Shown here in pieces: positions 43,871 through 56,769 of a stretch of 64,000 bases of DNA. Location of the stretch: the NCBI RefSeq assembly GCF_001949145.1, contig NW_019091424.1:1015069-1079068 (forward strand). Direction: 5' to 3'. This DNA comes from Acanthaster planci (Eukaryota > Echinodermata > Asteroidea > Valvatida > Acanthasteridae). Under the pieces are notes generated by a model. It searched no databases, was not told the DNA's origin, and saw only the letters and a program-made list of their open reading frames with translations. Both the position numbers and the translations under genes were made by a program. The stretch's first letter is position 1, and each line of letters begins with the position of its first letter.

Positions 43871-45687
43871 GTAAAAAACAGTCCGGACCCGCGTTGCCCT
43901 CGGCCGCCGCTAAAAACCGCACGCTTCATTACGCTCCGCCGACTAAATCGATGTTGACTGTCATCTTTACTGACGTGAAATTAAATAAGGGGAATTCTCG
44001 TGGCGCGCTGCCTTCGCCTGGCCGTGCATGCGGTGTTTGTGTACGCACGCATGCCGGGTAGCGACGATTGGAGATGCTGACGTTAAGTGAGAGAGAGGGA
44101 GTGATACGTACACGGGCTACTGCTGAGAACATGTTGAGCGACCGGTTACGAGGTTTTATCCGTGATGTCATCGCGCAGCACGATTGGCTGAGTAGATTCT
44201 GGCTGCGCGCCTGCGCGCACAAGGGCAAGGCGCACTACGACGGTTCACCGTATTAACGCCGGACCACAGTTCTCTTTGTGCATTCCATCCAGGAAGCGAA
44301 AGAGCTCAATCCGAGAGGACGCACTGTTTTACCGACTTCGACAGTTTCGAATTCCTTTCGTGGTTTGGGCATTGTGCATTTCTGTTGTGGGAACTACCGT
44401 GATAATTTGCTGCGTGGAGATCCTTCCAGTTTGCTCCTCGAGTGGAGAAGCGAGTCGAGACTTTCGTTGGATTTGATCGACATCGTGAAGGGGTTTGGAC
44501 GAGCGCAAATTAATCGAAACTTCGGACGAAACTGCAACTCTTGAACTCTCAGGCGAGCTTGTAGGTGATTTCTACCTTTTGGCTGAGTTTTCACCAGATT
44601 CTGACACACCCCCTGAAACGTCAAGGGCCATCTTGTGAATCAATCGCAATTCATCGATGACGGTGCGGTTTATAACCGAACTGGAAATCGATTCGGCAAA
44701 TAAAATATCAGGCCCACCGATCCAACACAAGCATGTGGTGCTAAATGACAGCAGTACGTCTGTTTGCTTAGTAGCAGCTTGCGCAGGCAGACATTGAAAT
44801 AATAATACTCATTCCCGATACGAGTGGTATTTTTTTCAATAGCGAAGTAGACTTTGTTTGATTTTTATCACTGGGCACGAAATTGTGGAGTAAACCGCGA
44901 GCGAGTTTATTTACAGAAAGGGCAGTTTACCAAAGTTCAGCTGAGTAGCACGACTACATGACCGGTAGTGCATTTAGCACGTAGCGCCCGGGTTCAGCTT
45001 GTACGAGAACTGCGTTGGTAACACCATTATGTAGCCATCAACGGCTACGCTGGATAACGGACTTTTGGCAATCGGTGCTCCCTCTGTGTTTTCGCGTCGA
45101 CAGCGGAATTTCAGCACCTCTCTCTCTATCCCGCTAAGACAAACAGTTTCTCGTGATTTAGCTGGGGGCACGTCAGGTCAACGAGTTGGTTCCAGAGGGA
45201 GAGAAAGACAGCGACATACGCATGTTGTGTAGCCTTCCACCCTATTTGTGCAGAATTCCAACATCACAGGGTCGAAAGAAGGTAAAGTCAACAATGCGTT
45301 GATGTGCAGCCTGTGAATATACGAGTGAGTTTGCTGGTAGTCATCTTGGTTTCACGCTGTGGCTGTAGCTGAACTGCTCGCTTTCAAATGGAGGTGGGCC
45401 TACCTTTAAGACGGAAATGCCAGGATCCTGCAGTGTGATGCACCTGTGACTGTATTAGCATAACAGGTGGCACAAGCATTCACATGAATATTGAGTGGTC
45501 ACATTTTGCGCGGAGAGTCAATCTTGTTGGGTGGCGAATCGCGCAGTTGCTGGCGTAGGTAGTGGTGAATACATGCGTCCTGTGCACACAAGTTTGCTTT
45601 AGCAGAGAGTTCCATCTGCACCATCGTGGAAGGATTGCTCGTCTTGCATTCACGCCGTTTCGAATGTACTCACATCTTGCCTTCTAG
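43871..45687. other. GC-richer region upstream of the receptor gene
   Basis: It is richer in CpG than the surroundings, notably 43870-44640 and 44980-45130, and contains short GCGCGC tracts. It could include the promoter of the receptor gene. No TATA box or ORF was convincing. Confidence 0.35.
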
Positions 45688-46009
45688 CAAATCTGGGCAT
45701 CTTTATGAATACCAAATCTCCTAACTGTGAGCGTTGATAAGCATTCCTCAAACCATGGAACTCCTCACGAACAGGTTTCTTGTACTGCTCTGTCTGGGTG
45801 CTTCCGTCCAGTGCACCAGCGCGGAGGACAACACCAGTGCCAGCAATGTGGAGTATATTCACGTGACGGGCCTGTTCCCCCTCTCCAGGAAGGAAGGGGA
45901 AATCGGCCGTGGGGTCTTGCCGGCGGTGAAGCTGGCTCTCCAGCACGTGAACGACAGCGACAAGGTCTTGAGAGGCTACGAGCTCAAGACCATCGACATC
46001 GACACGGAG
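45688..46009 (+). CDS. GABBR2-like: GABA-B receptor subunit 2-like, first coding exon (partial gene)
   Basis: Coding runs from the ATG at 45755 (AAACCATGG) to donor GTAAGT after 46009: 85 codons, phase 0. The exon seems to start at 45688 after an acceptor (CTTGCCTTCTAG), so noncoding exons lie upstream. Residues 1-22 are a signal peptide (LVLLCLGASVQC core). A possible N-glycosylation site is NTS at 26-28. From residue 34 the extracellular Venus-flytrap lobe begins: YIHVTGLFPLSRKEGEIGRG, then VLPAVKLALQHVND. GABBR2 proteins have GLMPLT followed by IGRGVLPAVELAI at this point, and their next residue after DTE is Cys, which here would start the next exon. Family C GPCRs of this type bind or sense GABA at the plasma membrane. 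The rest of the gene lies right of the window. Confidence 0.8.
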
Positions 46010-46161
46010 GTAAGTGCCCTGGTGTTTGTCAGTCATCTTTGCGAATGCTGAACTGTTGGAAATCGAGTGGATTCCAACATACCAGCATAAAGGGCCAAAA
46101 GAAGCAATTAGACAGTCGAGTGTCGCCTCAGATGTTTTCTCTGGTTAAAGTCCAGATCCGG

Positions 46162-46456
46162 AGCTCATTCTCTGCGGAGTCAAAATGAAGTGATCTCAGC
46201 TAATCGCGGAAAAACTTCCCAGTACTTGATATAGTGCATATGGACAAGAATAAAATATAAAATCAATGCTCTGAAACGTGTTATTGCCGAGCTTTCGATA
46301 ACTGAAAGTACTCAGTTACCGAAAGCTCGGCAATTACATGTTTCAGAGCACTGATTTCATATTATAATTCTTGTCAATATGCACTATATCAAGTATTGGG
46401 AAGTTTTTCCGCGATTAGCTGAGATCACTTCATTTTGACTCAGCAGAGAATGAGCT
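46162..46456. mobile_element. Near-perfect 295-bp palindrome
   Basis: Arms of about 147 nt, from GAGCTCATTCTCTGCGGAGT at the left to its inverse at 46437-46456, differ at only a few positions, and the centre is GAAAGTACTCAGTT-like with almost no spacer. It is probably a young fold-back element in the receptor intron. Confidence 0.9.
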
Positions 46457-49400
46457 ACGCAGCCCTTCCATATTTCTCTCGATACAGTGTATGTTTGGCG
46501 CGAATTGGTCAATGCTGTATGCAATCTTCAACTTGACTTCCCGTTTTGAAAACAATCCTCTACAACCGCGACTTAAACAGGAATGGTTTGGATGATAAAT
46601 CACGCATTAAGACTGACAGATCGCACATAGATTGAGCAATTGCTCCAATATGAGCAAATCACATTTTAAGTTACAAATATTGTTTGACAAGCTCAATTCT
46701 TTTGACTTTGAAAATACTGAAACATGCATCTATTACAATGCACTATTCCAAGCAATGGTGGACGTTGGCGTTATACCAGCATAAATCCACAGTGGAGTCA
46801 TATGTTAAGCATTCAGCAAATTGCCTAATTATTGCTGTTTGATATGAGTGAGTGGTGACATCTTCGCTGTCCGTGGAATACTCTCTTTACTGAGGAATGA
46901 GAGGGATATCTGTTGGATGAGGCATTTGGCATTCACACGCTGAATACTTTTTATTCCAAAGATGGAGAATTATAGCGCATGTTCTGCCCGTGCTCTGTTT
47001 GTATGTGCGTGTTAAATCGAAATACTCCTAGCTTCCAATCTTACCGATGGATTCAATGTTCAGTTCAGTTGTGGCTTCTTAAGTCCATATCCTAATCATA
47101 TTTTGTTTTGTTTTTTTATGCTTTTTTTCTTTGGGAGGGGGGTCTACAAGAATGTAAGAACAGCTAGATTTTCATTTCCGACTTGAATGTTTTCTTCATC
47201 TGGCGAACATTTTGGCACTTCGAGAATATGCCGTCTCATAAATATGAAAACCAGACAAGCTTGAAGTTTACGAAACAACCTGACTAAACGTTACTGATGA
47301 TGTCTGCTTAACACAAGATTACTGACATCATGATGGTGTACAGACTCAAAGGTCAGGTGGAATACATGTTACTTCCCAAATTTGCGAGGTTTAATTTTTT
47401 CATTGTATGGTCGTGCTTCTGTACATTCCCAAGAAGAAATTTTCTTCTTTTCTTCGCCAAAAGATGTCAACCAGCCTGTTATATGAAAGTTAATAGCAAT
47501 CACTGGTGGGGAAATATTTTCGATTATTTTCACTTCACTCAAAACACTTCTGGGGCGACATTTGCTATTGGAAATGAAAATGAATTTTTATGCGAGCTTA
47601 TCCCTCACATCCCACAAAACGAGCCTCTTCAGTAACTCCTTCCACAGTCCAGGCCTTCTGAATGTAGTTAATTATCTCAAAATAGCATTTGTAACCAAAC
47701 ACAAAACATCCGGGAGCTACAAACTACACTGGTTCCCCGTTTTTTTCCTCTCAGCAGCGAAGATATCCCTTTCCCCAACGCCACACTGCATTAGAGATGC
47801 GTACCGAAAGAGCTAACAACGTGGTCCGTGACTTTGTACGCGTTGATAGCAAGATTTAAATGATAACTACTCGTTTATGCAAATATTTATTGTTATACTT
47901 TTGAAGAAGGCCGCCTTGGATAGATACTGAAAGTTGCATTCTCCATAAATTCCATTTTCATTTGTATGAATACATGATCACATAAGCCTACATGTGTATG
48001 CATGCTCTGAAGTGCTCTGTACATGTAATAGCCGTTTCAGCTTTGAAGCGTATTTCCTTGTTTTACATTATTTAAACAACATTGGTTATTCATTTATCCT
48101 GACCAGCGCGATTGTATTACCTAAGCACTTTCTGTCAGCAGACTTGTGTGGGTATTTATTCATAGTCTGTGATCTAGATGTTCTATATTGTGAACGAAGG
48201 TTCCCAAAGAGCTTCAGTCGAAAGTCGGCGGAGACCTATTAGTTTAGAGGGCGGAGATGCATTTCAGTGAGACATTGCTGTAGAAATTTAGTACCTGAAG
48301 AAAAATTTGAAGCTCGAGGTCTTGAGAAAAAAACAACACAGGTTGGGGCAAACCAATGATTGGTTTGCATGTAATCAAGTCATAAATGGTTGTAAAATGT
48401 CCAGGACGATCACCCCACACACTTCCTGCTCGATTGATGGCATTCTATTTGTCAGTATTTTGCCAATACGTAGAATTTTTAAGGTTTTAGAATTAGGCAG
48501 CTGGGAATAGACACCAAGTTTGGAAGGAGGATTCTTTAGTGTTGGCTCTGTAATTTGTATTCGCTCAAAAAAAAAAAAACACGCAGAATCGAGCTTGTAA
48601 AGGAATAAGAAGGTCGCATAACTTGACTACATAATTTTTTGTAGGTTCTTGAAAATGTGCATAATAACTTGTCACCAAAAATCAACACACGTCTTTTACT
48701 GTCTCTTTTCATAAACAATTTTTCACTGGGGAAGTGACCCATTTTGAAACTTTTTAATTCCCCTGCATTTTTGAAACGTACCTGTCATCCTCGTCCTTGG
48801 TTACCGTTAAGTCCGTGCACTGTGAACTATAATTTCGGATCCCCGACGCGCGCCTTTGGTGCCAGTGACTAAACGATTTCCTAGATTGAATATCATTTAC
48901 ATCGTCGGAATCCTGCAATCCTTCCACACCGACATGCAAATTGGTACTTTAACGCCTTCGATCGTGTTTGCCACCTGCCAACAATGGCCAGGCCCCGGAA
49001 TGCCCCGGTAATTTGCAGCCAATTGAGCCTCGAGGATTGATCCTATATGCTGAACAGATTGCTTCATTTCCTCCCTTCGTTAATAAAAAGAAAATAAAGA
49101 GAGCAGGGACGTCTGTTCCCCAACGTGGCATGGTTTTCACGCGAACCTCTCTGTTAACCGATTTATTGTTATGTATTCCTAGTTCGAAATGTTCTGCTTT
49201 TGTTTCCGTTTGGCACTTAAAATGGAGCCATACCAGTGTTTGGGACCAAGGACGGAGCAGAACCTTTTTGGGGGGCGGGGAATGTTTTTGGGAGGCAAAA
49301 TGTTTGGAAACTATTTATGTAAATCTGTATGGCTTTTCTCAGGAGTAAAGCTAAATTTATGGACTTTTCAGAGGCTTTTGGAAGGAAGGAAAAGAATATA

Positions 49401-52400
49401 GATCAAAGAAATGGCTTTCCTCTCATTATTGATTTTTTTTCGTCCTTTATTGGCCATGAAATTAATCGAGCCAAAAGCAAAGAAACGGTTATACGACAAT
49501 TTCGAAAGTTTTTCCTATAAAAAACGGTGATCAAGAGGCCGGTTTTCCTCTGCAATATAAAAGGAAAATATGAAGAATGTTTGTATTATTCAATTATTTA
49601 TTTATTTTATGACGTAGCACTAACTGCAGCATATACACTATGGTGTCAGAAGACGAATCTTGATAACGCCACTGGCAGGACGACTATGCAGGACTTCTGT
49701 TATGCACGTGCGAGCTGCTTTAGCATTCTGAAGTCGGCTTCCTCCGCCTGCATGCAACCATGCGGGTGCTCGTTGATGCGTTGGAGCTTTGGAATGATAG
49801 CGAGGCTTAACGTGCAGAACAGGGTTCGTGTTCGCTATACCGGTAAATGAGATGTAAAAGTCTATCGGAGCAGCCGAAACATGTCAGTGTGGCCTCTCGT
49901 TAAACGTATCGTGTAACTAGCGTTTTTGACAATGGAGGATCTGTCTATTATTTTAGATGTATAGATTTTCATAATTTGTATATTTCCATGCCTTTCTATA
50001 ATGTCACTTGCAGAAGGACGACACAGCTTTATGCAGAGCACGTGCGACGAAAAGGAAAAAAAGTTGTCAGGGCTTCGGAGCCGTTGCTCGTGGAAGTGAA
50101 AAAAAAGCATTAACATTTATGAACGAGGGAAAATGAGCAAACATTGCCAGCTGATCGCGACAAAAGAAATGGCATCTGACCTCAAATTCTTGCCGATCGA
50201 TCCAGCTCATTGCGTCTGTGAGACACAAAAATGGAACCTCAGGCAAATCAACCCGGTATCTGCTAAAGAAAAGGGGAGCATCATTTCGCCAGCCTTGCAC
50301 GCTCAAAAAAGCCATCGACGGCGCATGCTCTGCAGCGCACGTGTTCGGTGTTTCATAGTCTGCTATCCAGTTCACTCTGTCTTCTGTTAACGCATGTGTG
50401 GAGCCAGATACAAATTTCCAAACTGCGTAATAACTGTATTTAGCCCTCATAACAAATTCTAGAGACTAAGTTGTTGGTATCACAGTTTGACTCTGTACTG
50501 GTTCTGCTTTGTGTAAACGTCCACGTGGCACTCAAAGAGGGAAAAATAGATAGAGAAGTTTATCCAAATCAAAATCTCCCCGAGTGGAAAAGCCATCGCA
50601 ACTGGGGTATTCAGGTCATAGTATTCTGGGAATCAACCAGGGAAATATAGCTAGGATGACAAATGAGCCGCCGCGAAAAGGAGCACACTCGACTGGGAGC
50701 TTTTGGGCCGCTTACCCGCGGCCGCCGAAAGCGCGGGAACATAGATAAAAAGGAAGGCAAACCACTCCAGCCGAAACGTAGCTATCAGCACCTCCGTCGG
50801 CCTGAGCCTTTGAAAGTCGGATTAAAGGCGTTGTTTCGCCTAAAAGCACCAAGCAGAACATCGTCAAGTTAGATATTTACGCGAGCCTGTTTGGAGTTGG
50901 ATATAAGACATACAAATTGAACCAGTAGCCTAAGACGCCCCAACAATAATCGCAGAAAAGAGTCCGAATTACTTATTACTTCCATCTATATATTATCGGA
51001 GGACCGTGCTGTTTTGTATGTTATCTCATGTCGTTTATGACGTCATAACGTCTACTTATGAATGTTATTTCCTTCAACAATTTCCAGTCCTAATAGTTTT
51101 AGCGACGTCGATTGTGAAATATTTTGAACTCGTCCAATTGAGGCTAAGACTGTGCAGCAGTGCAAATGTGAAATCTGTGTCTTGTCTTCACGTGCTTCGC
51201 TTTAGAGTGTTGCATCGCTTTAGGCCTGAATTATTTATGATTCACAGTCATGCTACGAACATGCAAATGTAACTTGCTAAACTATAAATGTGTGAATTGA
51301 AGCGTACGGGAAAGGCATAATGTCGGTTCATTTGCATAATTGCGGAACAGAAACTATATCAAAGTTGGGCAGTAATCTACTGGTTATCAATGTTGACATT
51401 AAGAGCAGTCCGGAGTGTCTTGCACATAGCCTCCTCTTTGCCATTGTGAGCGCCCGGGCCCCATGATGCTCCGCGGCCAAGCGAAATGATGAACTCTTAT
51501 TGTTTGCTTACAAATTTCGTCCCAATTAATGTAAGAATTAGTCATGGCATGCACCAACGGTGCAACAAGATGCCGCAGACGGTGGGTTCTGAGACTCGGG
51601 CCTGGACATTACCTATAGCGCGGAGTCTTCACGATGTCGTGTTTGCGCCAAACGCTGAGGAAACTGAGCAAGAGCCCCGGCAATGGGGACAGAGATAATT
51701 AATTTCTGGTGCAGGAACGATAAAAGATCACGGTGGGTGTCCTTTTTTATATTGGGGGACCCAGGAATGATGGAGCGGAAATTAAAGATTTTACCGACCG
51801 TCGCCGAGAAACAAAGTCACGGTACCTCTCCAGAATCGTGTTGTTAATTTGCCACAAACCAGGGAGGAAGGACGGAGTCGGATCAGGGCACGATAGCCGG
51901 CCGCACAGTGATCGCATTATTCAATCATCCGGCCGCCATGATTTAATCAAGGCCGGTAAGATGATGCATGTCAAACACAATGTTTGAACATATTACAGGA
52001 CTCTGATCTTGAAGAAGCTGTAAGTATAGGCCTTCAGAGATTCCTCTTTTAACGGTATGACCCAAGATATCATTTCAGTTTGGATACCTCTGTCGATAAA
52101 CTTTCTCGAATGAAAAGCTTGAATTGAAAACGAATATGTAAATAAAAGCAAAAACACACAAAATTCCCAAGTATAAAGCACAGGCCAAAATCCACAGAGG
52201 CAATTTGAGATGGCGTCTTTTACTTGTTTCTAGAAAGGTTAAACGACTAATCGAAATATGTTTTAAAACAAGACTGAGTGAATAGAATACACGAATGACT
52301 AAGAGCCAAAATTAAGATGGACGTCTGTTCCTATCAGACAGCAGAATTGGAAATAAGACACGGGTTTGGTATCTGAAGTAAAACACCAGAAAGGCCTCCT

Positions 52401-53225
52401 TGGACTTCACGGTCGCAATGCACGAGATAGCCTATTACAAGACTACGGAGATGGAAATAAGGAACGTGGGCTGGGTATTTGAAAGAGAACACCAAGAAAG
52501 GCCTCTCTGGGAATTCATGGTCGCAAGGCACGAGTTAGCCCATTTTCTTGACGGCGAACCACCTGGGTCGATGTGCCCGTCTGGTGTGGAAATTCATTAG
52601 CGGCGGCCTGGTCCCCCCGCGTCGCTTCGCTCGGCCAACGCAATTGATTTCTGAGACGTGACAATTGCACTAATTGGTGTTCTTCGCACTCCGGGTAATT
52701 TTATAGACCTCTCCCCCTTTTCCCTGCTCGGGCGCACCTTCTCCTGGGTGTCATCCCGAGGCCGGGTTATCTGCCGAGTCCGCGCGTCAGACGCGAGCGA
52801 GGCCAAGGGACGGTTTTCTCCCAGATGCTCTTTTCAATCATAAACGCGAGAAGGTCACGTACAGGCAGGCACTAGTCGATCGGACTAACAAGGTATATAT
52901 TGGACTTCTAAGATTCGAGTCTGCCTCCTAGCCCCCCCCCTGTTTTTAGGTCTTACTTCTCTGCTCGCCATAATTTGGTTTTACTGCCAGTGCATTTCAA
53001 TCAGTTGCACTTATCCGCGCAATGCTCCACATGGTTCAAATTTTGGGGCACAGGCTCGAACTGTCTACTTAAATTTCGCCTGTAGTTTCGGGTTATCCCT
53101 CTGGTATGATTGCTCGACCCCAGCTTTTGTCTTTTGCTTTTATGACACTTGTAACTACGTCATTATACCCACGGGTAGAGTCTTAAAAGTAGTCAGTTCG
53201 CGAGAATGCAAAGACACTCTACGTT

Positions 53226-53385
53226 ACACTCTTCAGCATGTTCGTGTTCACCCCAAAGATACCAAAACTGTCTGACATCAAAAATTCACCTCACCTTGGT
53301 AGGTTATACTCTTCAGCATGTTCGTGTTCACCCCAAAGATACCAAAACTGTCTGACATCAAAAATTCACCTCACCTTGGTAGGTT
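53226..53385. repeat. Two 80-bp tandem copies, essentially identical
   Basis: The unit CTCTTCAGCATGTTCGTGTT onward to CACCTTGGTAGGTTA repeats once with an 80-nt offset. I saw no mismatch inside the unit apart from the junction bases. Confidence 0.95.
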
Positions 53386-54181
53386 AGACTTGTGTGTTTC
53401 TGTGAGGTTACGACTTTTGTTCGACTTGTGACTCAATTTAGGTCACGTAGCCTGTTTATACGAAGATGTATGCCGCATCCACACACAAATGACCTGGATT
53501 CGGCCCAGATATCGAAGCAGGTTTATCCCTTGCTCACGGTGATGTCGCATTTCATGTTTCACAGGTTTTCTCAGTCATTACTGGCAATTTTGTAGATTTT
53601 GATTTGATGTTTCCCTGGAAATATGTCCCGCATTAATCCTTGCGCGCAGTCAGAATTTTAGAAATAAAAACTAGAGGAATATAAATCATCTTGCAAGGTG
53701 GCTGAGCTGGGAAATATGAGTAACTTGCCTTTAGTGCGTGTTTTGGCATTTCAACCGAGTCCGGTACGTGACTGTCAATTCAGGCACCGCAATGCATCGT
53801 CCGAGAAAACATTGTCCTGCGATATTTAACATCGGAATCGTGCCGTTGTCTTTGTCGGAGGTGTCCTCTGCCGGTCTGGTTTCGGTTCAAAATTAAGGCT
53901 CCTTCGGCACGTTTTCCGTGCAGGCAAAGGCTTGTTTTAGACGGTGCCCATGTCAGGGGGATTCCACCGGCGTGTTCAGGAATACGGGATAATGTAAGAT
54001 GTTTGACCCGCCACTTCGAAAGAGGCTCTTGCAGTTTCTTGTGGATGAAAAATGACGCGTGTTCACTGTGCGTAATCCAACAGCAAATGTATCATGGATA
54101 TATTTCACCTACAGTAAGCCTGGAGTATCAAATAGTGTCAGTTTTTTTATGCTTGTTTTTGTTTTTGCCAAGTCCAACATT

Positions 54182-54362
54182 GCACCAATACGGACGATTC
54201 ACAATAGTGCGCCTCCAAGAGAAAGCTTCGGCCAATCACGACGCGTCAAATCTGTTGACCCTTTCCAAACGCGCACTAGGTCAACAAATCTCGCGCATTG
54301 TGATTGGCCAACGCGTTACGAACTCTTGGAGGTGCACTATTGTGAAACGCCTGTATTGGCAC
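54182..54362. mobile_element. Fold-back MITE with CACAATAGTGC-CCTCCAAGAG arms
   Basis: The left arm GCACCAATACGGACGATTCA and the reverse-complemented right arm GTGCCAATACAGGCGTTTCA continue into ACAATAGTGC-CCTCCAAGAG and GGCCAATCAC. 181 bp. Confidence 0.8.
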
Positions 54363-56741
54363 AATTCATATTTTCAGGCTCTTTATTTGACTTAATAATA
54401 AGCAAGATATTGTATACTGTCCCAAGAACACTGCTTTGCAGTTGCTCTGTTATAAACCTTTCAAAATGCCGCTAAAATGAACCGTGAACGTGTTATTTCT
54501 TAAACTGTAAACACTTTAACGTGCATGTTTGAGTATGTAAATTGCCCCAAAGTTACATATGTAGAATAATTTTTCCTCATCTTTGGTAGGGTTTTGTGTT
54601 GCTATGGGTCCAGTGAAATGAAACAGATGGATGGGGTTTCACGTTTACTTTTGTGATCGTCTCTGTTTGTGAGGATTTGTTATCTATTTGTATTATGCAT
54701 CTTTCTTTAGGAAAGGCCGATTCGTGCTTTGGGCAAACGCGAAATTTGACGGTAATTTCAGCGAATTCGCTTGAGTTGAAAATGTGTTCAACTTGTGAGT
54801 ATGACGTCACTATCATCCGTGCCTGCACTCTAAGTTACGTTTACGATAGTGCAGTGAGGAAAAACACGAGACCATGCGTAAGCGATCCACTCCGTCGGAA
54901 TGTGGCAGATATGCGCTCGGGCATAGCGGCCAACACCTCCATGGCTTCTTGAAATTCCCGCTAAATTGGCATGAATTAACGGATATCGAGGAGGTCCGCG
55001 TGTTGAACAAATGGCCACATGCAGGCGGGCGCCGCGGGGACCGGTCACAGTCAGATCTATGAATAGTGCACCGCTGGTATAAAGATAGATGCCTTCAGGA
55101 AAAGGCCGCTACCGCTTCTGGTGGGTGGGGTTTGTCTCTATTTTTGTCTCGGCGTCTCAGCTTGGGTGAAAACACATGAATGCCCTTCTGTGAACTTTGA
55201 CGGGGCTAAAATGAGATCTAGCCCAACTCCTTTTGGAGTGCTAGTCTGGGAACATAACTTCACCTTACATTTCTCATAAAAAGAATTCCAAGGTGCTAAG
55301 TTTGTCGGACAAAACCATGCGCGTGTGTGCGCCTCTTGTGGCGTCATAGATTTCTGTGTGGATCATTGAAATGTTATGACAAATTTTAGTTGTCAGTGAA
55401 AATCGTGTCTTAAAACCGATCTTTTTGCAAGCAGGGTTGCTGTTTGTGAGCAAACACCGTTGGGCAAGGTCAGGCAAACAGTTTAGATGCGTTATCCTAT
55501 CCTATCCTATTTCCCCGCCGGTAAAGTAACTTTGATGAACATTGGATTGATCACCAATGACGTCACAAAATGAACTGCATCAGGACATCGAATCGCGGTT
55601 TCGATTGCAACATGCTCGAAGCCAAGTATTCAAAACTTCAGGTGCCACATTTCCCATTTCCCACGGCATTGATATTACAACCATTCTAACGTTTTTTTTC
55701 TCATAAGATGGAAAGAGCGTGTTTACACATGTATCTGTAATTTCGGCAGAATCAGTGTACTTTTATATAGTTGGAGATTTTTTCATTGCTTCACCCCGAA
55801 AGTCATGCAAACGTCATCTCTGCCCACCCAATTTGTGTCGCACCATATAAAACAGCGTGTCCCAAAGAGTTGTTACATTATTGTGCCGATCAGTTTGCGT
55901 AAGAGCAACAAGGCATGTGGCGAAACTGTACAGGCGTCAACACGGGCACACTCGATACCGTGAAACTGACCGTAGTCAGTTACCCGGCACCTGGGCGGCG
56001 CTGTTGGAGCAAAAATAAATAATCACATATCGATTGTCACCCTCTGGCACCGAGTCGTATTTCTTTTGCTGCGGTGGGCGAAATGATGCATTTTTTTGGT
56101 CGCGTGGGGGTTGTTATCACACGTACACCTGTACCCTTTATGACCGGGCCGCCCACGAGCGTTAGCGACGGCCGACCTCGCATTCTCCATCTGAGATAGA
56201 CAACGAATGAATTTCTCCGACGAAGTGGAAATCCTTTTCTCCGCGAACGCCATCGATTTGTCTTTGGTTGCAAAGGGGTTTCTTTTCCCCTGTGGAACAC
56301 CATCAAATATTAATAAATACCAAGTAATATATAAAAATAAATAAATTACCAGCCAAGCGTTAAATACAATGACAACAAAAGAAAAGGCGAAATTTTGTCT
56401 GAAATCGAATTTGTGTGCTTCCATCGTGAAACCATGGACATCCAAGGGTGCTGTCATCACGTGACACACCACGTGGTGCGTGTTAGGTATCCGACTCCGC
56501 AAGGGTGTAAAAATAATGCTTGCTGGATGTGCTTTCTTCCACATAACTGGCTATCTGGAAGATATAAAATGATCGTCGTTATAAGAGCAACAGCCTGCAG
56601 ATCTTTCACCGCCCGGAGGTAGACATCTGTACCCAATATCATTTAATCTGATAGAGTAGTTGTTGATCATGGTATGGACACGTTATGCCTTGAGTTAGTA
56701 CACGGCCGTTTCAATGGCGCGGAAATATCCGTATTTGACCA

Positions 56742-56769
56742 GTTGTAACGATGTTTACATCGTTACAAC
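56742..56769. repeat. Perfect 28-nt palindrome
   Basis: GTTGTAACGATGT, two Ts, then ACATCGTTACAAC: 13-nt perfect arms. It may be a hairpin or a dimer-binding site. Confidence 0.8.

Noticed and set aside
45650-46036. 128-codon minus-strand frame opposite the receptor exon
   Set aside because: The plus strand has the signal peptide, the Venus-flytrap motif and a donor; the minus frame is its shadow.
50663-50872. Basic 69-codon frame in the receptor intron
   Set aside because: No domain, no splice support; more likely a GC-rich noncoding island.
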